NCBI RefSeq assembly: GCF_004295665.1
Contig: NZ_CP034759.1
Location: 992,001 to 1,056,000, forward strand
DNA: 64,000 nt
Reading direction: 5' to 3'
Source: Litorilituus sediminis
GTDB lineage: Bacteria; Pseudomonadota; Gammaproteobacteria; Enterobacterales; Alteromonadaceae
Shown here: piece after piece, positions 35,241 through 44,828 of the stretch
Numbering within the stretch: position 1 is the first letter of the stretch
How the letters are laid out: each line of letters opens with the position of its first letter
Program-made: the position numbers and the translations under genes
Notes under the pieces: model-generated
The model's database searches: none
Told to the model about the DNA's origin: nothing
The model's input: the letters and a program-made list of their open reading frames with translations, nothing else

Positions 35241-35762
35241 ATGGCGATGCCACAACAAAACTCATACAGCAAAGAAGATTTAATTAAAGCCGGTACTGGC
35301 GAAATGTTCGGTGAAGGTAATTCACAATTACCATCAGACAATATGTTGATGATGGATCGCATCGTCACTATCACAGAAGATGGCGGTGAGCACGGCAAAG
35401 GCTACATCCTAGCTGAGTTAGATATTACACCTGATTTATGGTTCTTTGACTGCCACTTTAAAGGTGACCCTGTTATGCCAGGTTGCTTAGGCCTTGATGC
35501 TATGTGGCAACTAGTTGGCTTTTTCTTAGGCTGGTCTGGTGGCCCTGGTAAAGGTCGCGCTTTAGGTGTAGGTGAAGTTAAATTTACTGGGCAAATTTTA
35601 CCAACTGCGAAAAAAGTAACCTTTAAAATTGATATGAAGCGCGTTATCAAGCGTAAACTCTTTATGGGTTTAGCTGACGGCAGCGTTAGCGTTGACGGTA
35701 GAGAAATCTACACAGCTAAAGACTTAAAAGTTGGCTTATTTACTGATACAACTAGCTTCTAA
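35241..35762 (+). CDS. fabA: 3-hydroxydecanoyl-ACP dehydratase/isomerase
   Basis: The 173-residue hot-dog-fold enzyme dehydrates 3-hydroxydecanoyl-ACP and isomerises the product to cis-3-decenoyl-ACP, opening unsaturated fatty-acid synthesis. The catalytic His72 ([15 protein letters not shown]) and Asp86 (GLDAMWQ) are present, and length matches E. coli FabA (172). The FabR-type operator upstream suggests control by membrane lipid state. It converges with rmf, as in E. coli. Confidence 0.97.
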   Translation: MAMPQQNSYSKEDLIKAGTGEMFGEGNSQLPSDNMLMMDRIVTITEDGGEHGKGYILAELDITPDLWFFDCHFKGDPVMPGCLGLDAMWQLVGFFLGWSGGPGKGRALGVGEVKFTGQILPTAKKVTFKIDMKRVIKRKLFMGLADGSVSVDGREIYTAKDLKVGLFTDTTSF

Positions 35763-35790
35763 CACAGCGAGTATTATCGAAGCAATATAA

Positions 35791-35816
35791 AACCAGCACT
35801 TTCTGCTGGTTTTTTA
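35791..35816. terminator. Terminator between convergent fabA and rmf
   Basis: An eight-bp stem AACCAGCA/TGCTGGTT with a five-base loop is followed by TTTTT on the plus strand. Four T follow on the minus strand, so it can serve both genes. Confidence 0.85.
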
Positions 35817-35851
35817 TTTCCTAAAATTATTTTATTTAATCTACGCTCAAA

Positions 35852-36028
35852 TCACTTAAACAAACCTTGTTGTCTATCTTCTATGGCTTCACGCCACCCG
35901 CCTAACCATTGTGACCGAGTTACATCACTTTGATAGGGACATTGCTCTTTTGAACGCCCAGAAATACCAGCTTGATAACCCTTAGTATGCGCCCTATTTT
36001 GGCGATCTCGTTTTTGCCGTTTCATCAT
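35852..36028 (-). CDS. rmf: Ribosome modulation factor
   Basis: This 58-residue basic protein reads MMKRQKRDRQNRAHTKGY..., then QAGISGRSKEQCPYQ and RSQWLGGWREAIEDRQQ, a clear match to E. coli Rmf. It joins 70S ribosomes into inactive 100S dimers in stationary phase. AAGGAG lies eight bases before the first of two adjacent ATGs, so I start at 36028; family comparison would also allow the second ATG (36025). It neighbours fabA as in E. coli. It is just below the size used by many gene callers. Confidence 0.95.
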   Translation of the reverse strand: MMKRQKRDRQNRAHTKGYQAGISGRSKEQCPYQSDVTRSQWLGGWREAIEDRQQGLFK

Positions 36029-36170
36029 TAACGCGGCTCCTTAGTTATTTCACTATGCTAATTTTAATAACCTAGCTAACTTAAGCCTAGCCCAGATTTA
36101 AAAAATGACAATCTCACACCCTGCTCTCCCTACGACTTCACTATAAAATTACGCCAATTTAGAGACAAAA

Positions 36171-36191
36171 AAAGCACCAAATTGGTGCTTT
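36171..36191. repeat. Left copy of palindromic target duplication (terminator hairpin)
   Basis: The 21-base palindrome with core AGCACCAAATTGGTGCT abuts the left end of the IS. A run of A (36167-36173) gives this copy a seven-T tract on the minus strand. It thus keeps the terminator that formerly ended the DUF3466 gene and now stops transcription leaving the IS before rmf. Confidence 0.85.
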
Positions 36192-37821
36192 CAGATTACT
36201 GACAAACCCCGTCATTCTGTTCGGGGTTTGTCTTTTATGAGCAGCCGTAGGCTGCGATCTCGATATTTTTCTAGCCACGTCTTTTCTATTTTATTTGGTT
36301 TTTCTGGACTTGTTTGGGGCTTATCTTCCCTATTTGGCGTGTTAATGTCTCGAATTGAGCTTTTAAAGGGCTATCCTTTTTAGATTGCCATTATTTGGGG
36401 AATATTTGATAGCGTCATTGCTATCTTCTTCATATTTTGTGCTGCCGCAGCCATATATGCTTGCATTTGAACATTATGCTTACCTCGGTATCTTGCATAC
36501 CTGTGACCATGGTGTTGCTTTGCATCAGCAAAACTTCTTTCAACGGTTTCGCATCGTCGTTTGTAAAGGTATTTACCAAGGCTTGTTAAGCGAAATTCAT
36601 TAGCCCGATCTTGACTCGCAGCCATTACGTGGCGTGTTATCACTTTCTTATGACTTTTACTCTTAGTGCAATCTTTTAATTGAGGGCAATTAACGCATAC
36701 CTTGGGGTCAGAATGATATTCTCGGTAACCCTCTCGACTGGTGGTCGAGTAGATTAACGTTTGCTCTTGCGGGCAGGTATACGTATCTGCTTTCTCGTCG
36801 TATTTGAAGTGCTTTTTCTTAATGGCATTCTTCGTTCGTGAAGGACGACGGTAACCAAACACCCCTTGGATGTTACGTTGTTCCAGATTAAAACAGACGG
36901 GCGCTGTGAAGTAGCCTGCATCAATACCAACAAATTCAGGGGATAGTGCAAAGCGATTTTCAATGGCATCAAGGCGAGCAATGTATGGTTGAGAATCGTG
37001 GACATTACCTGGCGTAATATGCGTATCTACAATAATGTTATAGTCGTTATCTACGGTTCTGTGGTCTAGGTAGAAAAAACCTTTTGGCTTTTCATCTCGG
37101 TGCATATAACCGCTATCACTATCGGTTTTACTTACCTTATTCCGCTTTATCTCACAATAGCCTTTATCCTTGAGTGGCTTTTTTCCAGCCGCTTTACGGT
37201 CTGCCTCCACAGCTTTGTTGATTTGCTTAATATAGGCACTGGTTGAGACGGGTTTGAGCTTGTTGGTGAACTTTCGTTTATTGGCGTTTGCTTTTAAGTG
37301 TGTGCTGTCGGTGAATAAGGCTTTGCCCCCAACTAGACCATGTTTAATGGCTTGTTGGACGATGTGATTAAATATACGTTCAAATACATCTGTGCCATTG
37401 AAACGACGAATACGATTTTGACTAAGTGTTGAGGCATCGATAACTTTCTCGGTAAGCCCCATGCGGAGAAACCATCGATACGCGACATTTACTTCGATGT
37501 CTTTGATGATTTGGCGCTCACTTTTAATACCAAATAAGTACCCAAGTAGCATAATTTTAAATAGCTGGACTGGCTCCACCGGAGGACGACCATTATCAGT
37601 GCAATATAAGTCTTTGACTTCATCTCGAATAAACTCAAAGTCAATATACTTATCGAGTTTACGAACTAGATGGTTGGCTGGAACTAACTGGTCTAGCGTG
37701 ACCATTTCGAGTTCATGTTGTTGCGGGGAAGGTTCTCTTAACATGGTTAATTTTTGTAATTTTCCATGTTTTTATTAGATCAAAGTCCTAGACTACTGTC
37801 TAGGACTTTGTCATCAGTCTG
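36192..37821 (-). mobile_element. IS1182-family insertion sequence
   Basis: The 1,630-bp element has imperfect terminal inverted repeats (CAGATTACTGACAAACCCC on the left; the complement of the right end reads CAGACTGATGACAAAGTCC, 14 of 19 matches). It carries one intact transposase gene. Subterminal hairpins lie at each end (GACAAACCCCG/CGGGGTTTGTC at 36201-36232 and CAAAGTCCTAGA/TCTAGGACTTTG at 37781-37810). It is flanked by identical 21-base palindromes, which mark the insertion target. Confidence 0.9.
36380..37744 (-). CDS. IS1182-family transposase
   Basis: The 454-residue protein has the N-terminal DUF772-like domain (LDQLVPANHLVRKLDKYIDF, PPVEPVQLFKIMLLGYLFG) and a DDE catalytic domain. 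Candidate acidic residues lie in FTDSTHLKANANKRK, GIDAGYFT and ERSFADAKQHHGHRYAR. A cysteine cluster (CPQEQTLIY, CVNCPQLKDC) lies between them. No frameshift or stop interrupts it, so the element may be active. It is read toward rmf. Confidence 0.93.
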   Translation of the reverse strand: MLREPSPQQHELEMVTLDQLVPANHLVRKLDKYIDFEFIRDEVKDLYCTDNGRPPVEPVQLFKIMLLGYLFGIKSERQIIKDIEVNVAYRWFLRMGLTEKVIDASTLSQNRIRRFNGTDVFERIFNHIVQQAIKHGLVGGKALFTDSTHLKANANKRKFTNKLKPVSTSAYIKQINKAVEADRKAAGKKPLKDKGYCEIKRNKVSKTDSDSGYMHRDEKPKGFFYLDHRTVDNDYNIIVDTHITPGNVHDSQPYIARLDAIENRFALSPEFVGIDAGYFTAPVCFNLEQRNIQGVFGYRRPSRTKNAIKKKHFKYDEKADTYTCPQEQTLIYSTTSREGYREYHSDPKVCVNCPQLKDCTKSKSHKKVITRHVMAASQDRANEFRLTSLGKYLYKRRCETVERSFADAKQHHGHRYARYRGKHNVQMQAYMAAAAQNMKKIAMTLSNIPQIMAI

Positions 37822-37842
37822 AAAGCACCAAATTGGTGCTTT
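37822..37842. repeat. Right copy of palindromic target duplication
   Basis: This is the same 21-base palindrome as at 36171-36191. It lies 23 bases after the DUF3466 stop, on the side of that gene. On the minus strand the hairpin is now followed by TTTCAGAC rather than a T tract, so it should terminate less well than the original. Confidence 0.85.
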
Positions 37843-37865
37843 TCTCATTTTACTTTAACGGGAAA

Positions 37866-39677
37866 TTAATTAAATATGCGACGGCGCAAAGCTAACAAGC
37901 CAAATAAAGACAGGACAGTAAATACACTGGTACTTGCGCCTTGACGTTCTACTTTATCTTCTTCTATCTCGCAACTTTCTTCTTCACCATCGGTTGGCTC
38001 TAGTGTTACTGCTCGCACAACATCTTCAAGCTCTGGATTGCCATTTTCATCCAACATTGGTTGCCCTTTTGAATCTAAGCGCTGCACTTTAATAATAGCC
38101 GTTGCCGAAATCACATTCTCATCATTAATATCACGTGCTTGTATGATAGTATACGGGCTATCACAACCAATTAAGTTATTCACGTTTTTAAAACTACCAT
38201 TAATACTATCGTACAAAAATGCCGCGGTTCTACGTGGATTACTAGTGCTATCATTATGACTTTCAATTTCACCGTCACCTACAATTAGGCCACTTTCATT
38301 AATAGCATAAGCGGTAGTATCTGACGTTGTAAAAAAGCCAGGGTGAGTGATCAATTCCATTTCTTCTTTTGGCTTAGTCGTATCGACATAAAAGAGTTTT
38401 TTTACGACTGCATCGTCATAGCGATAACCTACTGCGATACCTTTATCATTAATATCATTGGCCTTAGAAATCACCACACCCCGGCCTAAAAAACGATTGT
38501 TCTTTTGGTTAAAGTCGAATACTTCCCCATCTTTATACATAACAGCATAAGAGCCGTAACTGCGTTGATCTACTGCTGGAGAAGTAACCTCTTCATCATA
38601 CCAGCCACTAGCATAACCTACCGCTACACCAGAATTATTCACCGCAGTTGCATAAGATGAATGTGGTCTTTCATCATCTGGATGTGGCTCAATTAACAAA
38701 CCTAGCTGCTCAACCTCCACCGAACCGTCTGGACTTAATGAGGCCTTATAAGCCATCATGTGATACATATTAGTCTGCAAATTCTGAACGCAAATTTCAT
38801 AAGGTATATCATCTAGAATATCCGGATCTGCACAACCACCCGTTTCATCTTGGATATACTCAACTGTATTCTCATTGAGTTTATAACTCATAAAGCCAAC
38901 CGCTGAGCCATTCTCATTTACATCAATAACTGCTGATAAGCCACCACCATATTGCGTCTCAGCAGGAACTACAGGTAAGACCTGCGCACCGTTATCATAA
39001 GAGAAGAAGCCACGCTGACCAAATTCTCTAAGCCAAAAGTTACGAATATTACCGTTACTATCAGTAAAAGGCTCCATAGGCAAATAAGGTGCAGTGCCAG
39101 AACCGTAAGCCACGCCTGAGTCGGTAATACCAGCAATAATATCAACGGTAGAGCGAGTTAATTGATCTGTACCTTCAAATACCTGATCAAAAATAACAAA
39201 CTGCTCACTTTGTGAACCTTCCTTTCCTAAATGTGTCATAGCAACAAAGTCAATAATTCTTTGGTACTCATAAACTAACTCATTACTCCGACTACCGGCT
39301 CCCCTACTTGTATCTTGTAACCAACGTACAACCCAAGCTAAGTCATTGGCCGTTGGATTACCCGCCACCATGGCATCGTAATCCTCTATATCTTCAAGCC
39401 CATGAGTCCGCTCATGATATGCGTTTGCATATTCTTCAATATCTTGAAAATTTTGTTCATCTAAATAATCAAATTGCACTGGCAAGTTATATGATTTTGC
39501 GCCTGATATTGCCATTTCACCATTATGATTTTGATGCTGCGCATAGGTATACTTCAACTCACCCACTGCACCTTTATCTACTACTTTATAAGTGGCGGCA
39601 TGGACGCTAGCGGCCATACCAATACTTAATGCACTAGAAACACCCAGTGCTAATACTCTTTTTGCAAATTGCTTCAT
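37866..39677 (-). CDS. DUF3466 family exported protein with C-terminal sorting-like tail
   Basis: The 603-residue protein has a signal peptide (about 1-27, MAASVHA). Its long region of repeated blocks (INDKGIAVGYRY, INESGLIVGDGE, VNNSGVAVGYAS) is typical of DUF3466. The C-terminus has a helix flanked by arginines (GASTSVFTVLSLFGLLALRRR), which resembles GlyGly-CTERM/rhombosortase tails, although the Gly-Gly pair is missing. Function is unknown; it is probably exported and processed. Its position before uup is the usual one in related genera. The IS lies just downstream. Confidence 0.82.
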   Translation of the reverse strand: MKQFAKRVLALGVSSALSIGMAASVHAATYKVVDKGAVGELKYTYAQHQNHNGEMAISGAKSYNLPVQFDYLDEQNFQDIEEYANAYHERTHGLEDIEDYDAMVAGNPTANDLAWVVRWLQDTSRGAGSRSNELVYEYQRIIDFVAMTHLGKEGSQSEQFVIFDQVFEGTDQLTRSTVDIIAGITDSGVAYGSGTAPYLPMEPFTDSNGNIRNFWLREFGQRGFFSYDNGAQVLPVVPAETQYGGGLSAVIDVNENGSAVGFMSYKLNENTVEYIQDETGGCADPDILDDIPYEICVQNLQTNMYHMMAYKASLSPDGSVEVEQLGLLIEPHPDDERPHSSYATAVNNSGVAVGYASGWYDEEVTSPAVDQRSYGSYAVMYKDGEVFDFNQKNNRFLGRGVVISKANDINDKGIAVGYRYDDAVVKKLFYVDTTKPKEEMELITHPGFFTTSDTTAYAINESGLIVGDGEIESHNDSTSNPRRTAAFLYDSINGSFKNVNNLIGCDSPYTIIQARDINDENVISATAIIKVQRLDSKGQPMLDENGNPELEDVVRAVTLEPTDGEEESCEIEEDKVERQGASTSVFTVLSLFGLLALRRRIFN

Positions 39678-39758
39678 TCTACTTAGGTACCCATTTTTAT
39701 GGAATATATTATTTGGCTGTTAGCTGGCTTTCATCTCGAACAACCAAATTATCAATTG

Positions 39759-41687
39759 TTATAATTCGTCTAATTCTTGCCAGCGCGTATAAGCAAGGTC
39801 AAGCTTTGACTCACTTTCTGCAAGCTGGTTCAATATTTTTTGACTCTGCTGCGGATCTTGACTGAAAAAGTCAGCTTGATTTATCTGCGCTTGTAAAGAT
39901 GCGATTAATGTTTCTAAATCATCAATAACTTGCGGCAGTTCCTCTAATTCTCGTGTTTCTTTATAAGAAAGCTTTTTCTTTACCGGCTTAGTTTTACTTT
40001 CTGGCTTGGCTTTTGTTGCTTCCGCTTGCTGCTCTTTATTTTTAGCGTCTGATAGCTGCGCCTGCCTTTGCTGCTCTTTTTGCGCTAAATAGCTATCAAC
40101 ATCATCATAACCACCAACAATGTGATTGATATAGCCGCTACCATCAAAATATAAACAGCTATTTACGCAATTATTTACAAAGTCGCGATCATGGCTTACT
40201 AAAATAACGGTTCCAGCATAATTTGCAACGACTTCTTCTAAAAGCTCCAATGTTTCTATATCTAAGTCATTGGTTGGCTCATCGAGAATAAGAAAATTAC
40301 TCGGCTTTAAAAATAAGCGTGCTAACAATAATCGGTTCTTTTCACCACCTGATAATGCCCTTACTGGTGTTCTCGCGCGTTTTGGACTAAATAAGAAATC
40401 TTGCAAATAGCCCAAAACATGTCGGGTTCTACCATTGACTGTGATATCTTGCTTACCTTCAGCCACCGTATCTTGTACGGTTTTATTTGGGTCTAATGCG
40501 TCTCTATGCTGATCAAAATAGGCAATATCTAAATTAACCCCAACACGCATTTTGCCTGACGTTGGCTTTAACTGCTCCATTAATAGCTTTATTAACGTTG
40601 ACTTACCGGTACCATTAGCACCAATTAGCGCCAACCTATCGCCGCGGCTAATCAGTAAACTTAAATCATTGATGATGGTTTTTCGTTTATCTCCCTCACC
40701 AAAGGCCATAGATAAATGTTCACATTCAAACACCAATTTACCTGAGCGATCGCCATGGGAAATATTGATATCACTTTGATGTTTTACTTCACGACGCTTT
40801 TGCCGTTCCACGCGCAACTTTTCTAAGGCACGTACACGGCCTTCGTTACGGGTTCGTCTTGCTTTAATTCCCTGCCTTATCCAGGTTTCTTCTTCAGCTA
40901 AGCGTTTATCGAACAAGGCATTTTGTGTCGCTTCTACTTGCAAATCGTGCTGTTTTTGCTCTATGTAGAGGTCGTAATTTCCTGGGTAACTTGTCAATTT
41001 ACCACGGTCTAGATCAACAATACGTGTTGCTAAGCCCCGAATAAACGCCCTATCGTGACTAATAAAAACGATAGTACCGGCAAAGTCTTTTAAAAATTGT
41101 TCAAGCCACAATACGGATTTAATATCTAAATGGTTGGTTGGCTCATCTAGCAACAACACATCAGGATCGGTTACTAGCGCTTTTGCTAAAGCCAATTTTC
41201 TTAACCAGCCACCGGATAAGTCACTAACTTTTTTATCTGCTTCAAGTGCTAGCTTGCTTAGTACCTGTTCAATACGCTGCTCATCTTGCCAAGCGTTGGC
41301 TTTTTCCAACTCTTCTTGTACTTGCGCCAATTTAGCCATATTCGCTTCACTGGCATCTTCAGTCACCAAGTGAACTAAGGCGTGATATCGCTTAATGAGC
41401 TCAGCATTTTGCTCCACTCCTTGGGCAACATAATCAAAAATGGTTAAATCACATGACTCTGGCGGGTCTTGCTCTAGCATGCCAAGGCGAACATCATTAG
41501 AAATGATCATTTGGCCATCATCTAGCGCTTGCTTTGCCATTAACACTTTAAGTAGCGATGACTTGCCTGCGCCATTGCGGCCAACCAAACAAACTCGCTC
41601 ACCACTATTTATGCGAAGCTCTGTTTTATCGAGTATATTATCTTCGCCAAAGGCCAATTCTGCCTTGGTAATTCTAATTAATTCCAT
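39759..41687 (-). CDS. uup: ABC-F family ATPase Uup
   Basis: The 642-residue soluble protein has two ABC domains: Walker A GRNGAGKSSLL and GANGTGKSTL, signatures LSGGWLRKLALAKAL and LSGGEKNRLLLARL, and Walker B LLLDEPTNHLD and LILDEPTNDLD. The linker between domains is arginine-rich, and the C-terminal coiled coil (about 565-642, ETRELEELPQVIDDLETLI) defines Uup. ABC-F proteins act on ribosomes; Uup is also linked to DNA branch migration and transposon excision. It begins three bases after the glutaredoxin-like gene. Confidence 0.95.
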   Translation of the reverse strand: MELIRITKAELAFGEDNILDKTELRINSGERVCLVGRNGAGKSSLLKVLMAKQALDDGQMIISNDVRLGMLEQDPPESCDLTIFDYVAQGVEQNAELIKRYHALVHLVTEDASEANMAKLAQVQEELEKANAWQDEQRIEQVLSKLALEADKKVSDLSGGWLRKLALAKALVTDPDVLLLDEPTNHLDIKSVLWLEQFLKDFAGTIVFISHDRAFIRGLATRIVDLDRGKLTSYPGNYDLYIEQKQHDLQVEATQNALFDKRLAEEETWIRQGIKARRTRNEGRVRALEKLRVERQKRREVKHQSDINISHGDRSGKLVFECEHLSMAFGEGDKRKTIINDLSLLISRGDRLALIGANGTGKSTLIKLLMEQLKPTSGKMRVGVNLDIAYFDQHRDALDPNKTVQDTVAEGKQDITVNGRTRHVLGYLQDFLFSPKRARTPVRALSGGEKNRLLLARLFLKPSNFLILDEPTNDLDIETLELLEEVVANYAGTVILVSHDRDFVNNCVNSCLYFDGSGYINHIVGGYDDVDSYLAQKEQQRQAQLSDAKNKEQQAEATKAKPESKTKPVKKKLSYKETRELEELPQVIDDLETLIASLQAQINQADFFSQDPQQSQKILNQLAESESKLDLAYTRWQELDEL

Positions 41688-41689
41688 GA

Positions 41690-41944
41690 TTATAATAATC
41701 CCGCCACTTGTTCAACATCAAACGGCCAAAACAACTTTTTATTATCAGACAACCTTTCTAACACAGGAATATGAACGCCATATAGCTCAACTAAGCTAGC
41801 TTGTTCATGGGGCACACTTTCTTGTTCAATAATATCAATTTGCGCGAGTTCATCGGCAGGGATAAGCGGTAAACAAATTGCTAATGCCTGCTCACACAAG
41901 TGACAGCCTTCGCTACCATAAAGATTAAACTTTTTTACTATCAT
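41690..41944 (-). CDS. Glutaredoxin-like (DUF836) protein
   Basis: This 84-residue thioredoxin-fold protein has the redox motif CHLC in LYGSEGCHLCEQALAICLPL and the conserved cis-Pro segment GVHIPVLERL. It is the small glutaredoxin-like protein usually found between rlmKL and uup in related bacteria. Its substrate is unknown. It is tightly packed with its neighbours (15 bases after rlmKL, two before uup). Confidence 0.88.
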   Translation of the reverse strand: MIVKKFNLYGSEGCHLCEQALAICLPLIPADELAQIDIIEQESVPHEQASLVELYGVHIPVLERLSDNKKLFWPFDVEQVAGLL

Positions 41945-41959
41945 AAACTTATTATTAAC

Positions 41960-44098
41960 TTACTCTGTAATGTTTTGTGTAATAGACCAGCTATTATGTA
42001 TATGTTTATTGCGAGCAAAATCTTTATCGCGCGTAACATCGGATAACGCTTTTGCTTGTAGCCCTAGTGCTGATAAGGCATCAAAGTCCATCTTAAAGTT
42101 GCGCTTATTATTAGTGAAAAATATTTCACCACCATAGCTTAACGACTTTAATGCATCAGTAATCAAAGCAATGTGATCACGTTGCACATCAAAACTGTCT
42201 TCCATGCGCTTTGAATTTGAAAAGGTCGGCGGATCAATAAAAATTAAATCAAATTTCTGGCTATTACACTTTAACCACTCTAAACAGTTTGCTTGAATAA
42301 ATTGATATTTATGACCAGACAACTTATTTAAGGCAAAATTATCTTGTGCCCAATTTAAGTAAGTATTAGACATATCAACTGTGGTAACCGATTCAGCGCC
42401 ATGTAATGCCGCCTGCACCGAAACAGAGCCAGTATAGGCAAATAAATTTAATAACGACTTACCTTTGGCTTTTTTAGCGACAATTTGCCTGGTTTTTCGG
42501 TGATCTAAAAACAAGCCCGTATCGAGATAATCCCATAAGTTCACTTTAAATAAAGCACCGTGCTCATTCACAGTAATCGCTTGTTTTGATTTATCTAGCT
42601 TTTGGTATTGATTGCTACCTTTTTGTTTTGCTCGTGTTTTTAAAACCACTTTATTAGTAGGTACTTCAAGCACCTTAGGCGCCCAATAAATCACTTCTTG
42701 CAAACGTTTATTAGCCTTATCGGTATCAATTGATTTTGGCGCGGCATATTCTTGAATAACTAGGTACTCACCATAAACATCAACCGCGACATTGTATTCA
42801 GGAATATCGCCATCGTATAAGCGGTAGCACTCTATTTGGCTTGATTTAAGCCAGCCTTTTAAGCTCTTACGGTTTTTCTTTAATCTATTGGCAAAAGCAC
42901 TATCTTGCTCGGCAAAGCTCGCCTGAGGGTTGGCGGCATCTTTTGCTAACTGCTTTTCATTGATATCGTAAAGCGCTAATTGACAATCAAGCGGACCATT
43001 TTTAAATTTATAGCGCTTAGTACTTGAAAGCTTCAACATTGCCAGCAACTCAATGTTCGCCGTTAATATCGCCACACGCCAGTCAATAAATTGTGCTTTT
43101 AATTTCTGACCAAATAAAACAAAGCTTTCAACTAATTCAGGTAATTCACCAATTCGCTCACCATAGGGCGGGTTAAATAAGATGGTACCTGCTTGACCAA
43201 AGGTGTTATTCATTTTATTGGTATCTTTACAGCTAAACTCAATAAAACGCTGTAAATTAGCGTTGCGCGCATTTTGCTGCGCTGTTTTTAACACGCGAGA
43301 ATCAATATCAATACCAAATACTTTGACATTAAAATCAGCCATAGCATCATTTGATGCAGCAATGGCATTATCAAGCTGCTCTTGCCAACACGCTTCATCA
43401 TGCATTAGCCAAGCATCAAAGCCCCAGTAAGCTCTATCAATGCCTGGCGCTTGTTTTGCTGCCATAGAAACCGCTTCAATTAATATCGTGCCTGAGCCAC
43501 ACATAGGGTCAACCAAAGGTTTGCTGGTATCATTAAGCCAACCTGATCGTAAAATAAGTGCTGCGGCAAGGTTTTCTTTTAGCGGCGCGGCACCAGTATT
43601 TTGTCTGTAACCACGCTGAAATAGTCCTCGACCAGAAAAATCAAGGTAAATGCTAACAACGTCTTTTAATAAACGTGCTTGAAAGCTAATGCCAGGTGCT
43701 TTTTTATCAACATCTGGACGCTCTAAGCCTTGTTCTCTAAACTGATCAACAATAGCATCTTTAACGGTTAGCGCACCAAATTGGCTATTACGAATTTCAT
43801 CACTATAGCCAACAAAATCAATAGCAAAGCTAGTCGTGCTAGTAAAATGGTCTGGCCAATTTACCTCACTGGCAACACTGAATAACTGTTCTTTATTTTT
43901 CGCATCACCTTCAGCAATTTTAACTAAGATACGAGTCGCTAAACGAGTCCATAAAGATATATGATAACCCACAGATAGTGAGGCAGAAAAGTAAACCCCT
44001 TCAGGCTTTTGTACGACTTGTTCGCCGCCAAGCTGGGTGACTTCATCTGCTAATAAAACTTCAATACCTGGAGAAGTTAGCGCTAAAAATTGTTGCAT
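41960..44098 (-). CDS. rlmL: Bifunctional 23S rRNA methyltransferase RlmKL
   Basis: The 712-residue protein fuses a THUMP domain (about 45-155) and an RlmL N2-guanine methyltransferase (DPMCGSGTILIEAVSMA; catalytic NPPYGER) to a C-terminal RlmK N7-guanine methyltransferase (LLNLFAYTGSVSVQAALHGA; IFIDPPTFSNSKRM). In E. coli these modify G2445 and G2069 of 23S rRNA. Length is close to E. coli RlmKL (702). It heads the rlmKL-glutaredoxin-uup-DUF3466 run. Confidence 0.96.
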   Translation of the reverse strand: MQQFLALTSPGIEVLLADEVTQLGGEQVVQKPEGVYFSASLSVGYHISLWTRLATRILVKIAEGDAKNKEQLFSVASEVNWPDHFTSTTSFAIDFVGYSDEIRNSQFGALTVKDAIVDQFREQGLERPDVDKKAPGISFQARLLKDVVSIYLDFSGRGLFQRGYRQNTGAAPLKENLAAALILRSGWLNDTSKPLVDPMCGSGTILIEAVSMAAKQAPGIDRAYWGFDAWLMHDEACWQEQLDNAIAASNDAMADFNVKVFGIDIDSRVLKTAQQNARNANLQRFIEFSCKDTNKMNNTFGQAGTILFNPPYGERIGELPELVESFVLFGQKLKAQFIDWRVAILTANIELLAMLKLSSTKRYKFKNGPLDCQLALYDINEKQLAKDAANPQASFAEQDSAFANRLKKNRKSLKGWLKSSQIECYRLYDGDIPEYNVAVDVYGEYLVIQEYAAPKSIDTDKANKRLQEVIYWAPKVLEVPTNKVVLKTRAKQKGSNQYQKLDKSKQAITVNEHGALFKVNLWDYLDTGLFLDHRKTRQIVAKKAKGKSLLNLFAYTGSVSVQAALHGAESVTTVDMSNTYLNWAQDNFALNKLSGHKYQFIQANCLEWLKCNSQKFDLIFIDPPTFSNSKRMEDSFDVQRDHIALITDALKSLSYGGEIFFTNNKRNFKMDFDALSALGLQAKALSDVTRDKDFARNKHIHNSWSITQNITE

Positions 44099-44278
44099 GG
44101 TGATTTTCCTATCAAAACGATGGCGGCGATTATATACCTAAAGCAGAACAGACATAAGCAAAAGTTCATTTTTGCGCAATAATGACGCGAACTTCAAAGC
44201 CGCACAGTGTGAAATAGCCTATAATTAATCCATAACGTAGAACATTTATACAAACAGTGATTTATTTTAAAAAAGCAC

Positions 44279-44307
44279 TTGCTTTCTTGAGTCGCTATCC
44301 TTAATAT
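44279..44307 (+). promoter_or_regulatory. Probable promoter of the initiator tRNA genes
   Basis: TTGCTT (44279-44284) and TAATAT (44302-44307) are 17 bases apart and are followed by the GC-rich discriminator ACGCCTCGC, as is usual for stringently controlled stable-RNA promoters. The start would be about 85 bases before the first tRNA. The rest of the gap back to rlmKL (44099-44278) shows nothing else. Confidence 0.5.
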
Positions 44308-44397
44308 ACGCCTCGCTTTCAAGGAGACATTCTTAAAGCATTCTTAAGTTTGAATTAAAACAACTTAGCTTTCTTGATACTTTTCAAGTCATTCGGA

Positions 44398-44474
<77 letters not shown>

Positions 44475-44541
44475 ATTCTTTGATAACAGGAATTAAAATT
44501 GTTATTAGCTTATTTGATAAAATCTTATCAAATCATTCGGA

Positions 44542-44642
44542 CGCGGGATGGAGCAGCTTAAAAGTTCAACCTCGTCGGGCTGCTCTAATAAACGAATAGC
44601 CGAAGGTCGTTGTTTTTTTATCAAATCCAACTGCCGCAACCA
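44542..44642 (+). pseudogene. Degenerate initiator tRNA-Met copy with loop insertions
   Basis: This 101-base copy keeps the ends, stems and CCA of the neighbouring tRNA but has three altered loops. The D-loop GGTAG is replaced by AAAAGTTCAAC, the anticodon segment CATAAC by GCTCTAATAAACGAATAG, and the T-arm GTTC by TTTTTTTATC. Two further substitutions break the acceptor and T stems. The CAT anticodon is gone. It lies in a tandem repeat with the intact copies, as the spacers on both sides are nearly identical. It is unlikely to work as a tRNA. Confidence 0.85.
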
Positions 44643-44708
44643 ATTCTTTGATAACAGGAATTAAAATTGTTATTAGCTTACTTGATAAATCTTATCAAGT
44701 CATTCGGA

Positions 44709-44785
<77 letters not shown>

Positions 44786-44828
44786 ATCTCCCTTTGTTTT
44801 ATTTAATATCCTTATTTATATTTAAAAT

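Noticed and set aside
36201..36232. GACAAACCCCG/CGGGGTTTGTC hairpin considered as a host terminator
   Set aside because: It lies inside the IS left end, matches a similar subterminal hairpin at the right end, and is better explained as part of the element.
36192..37821. The IS and neighbouring repeats considered as the edge of a genomic island
   Set aside because: Genes on both sides (rmf and the DUF3466-uup-rlmKL run) keep their conserved order, so only the IS itself has been inserted.
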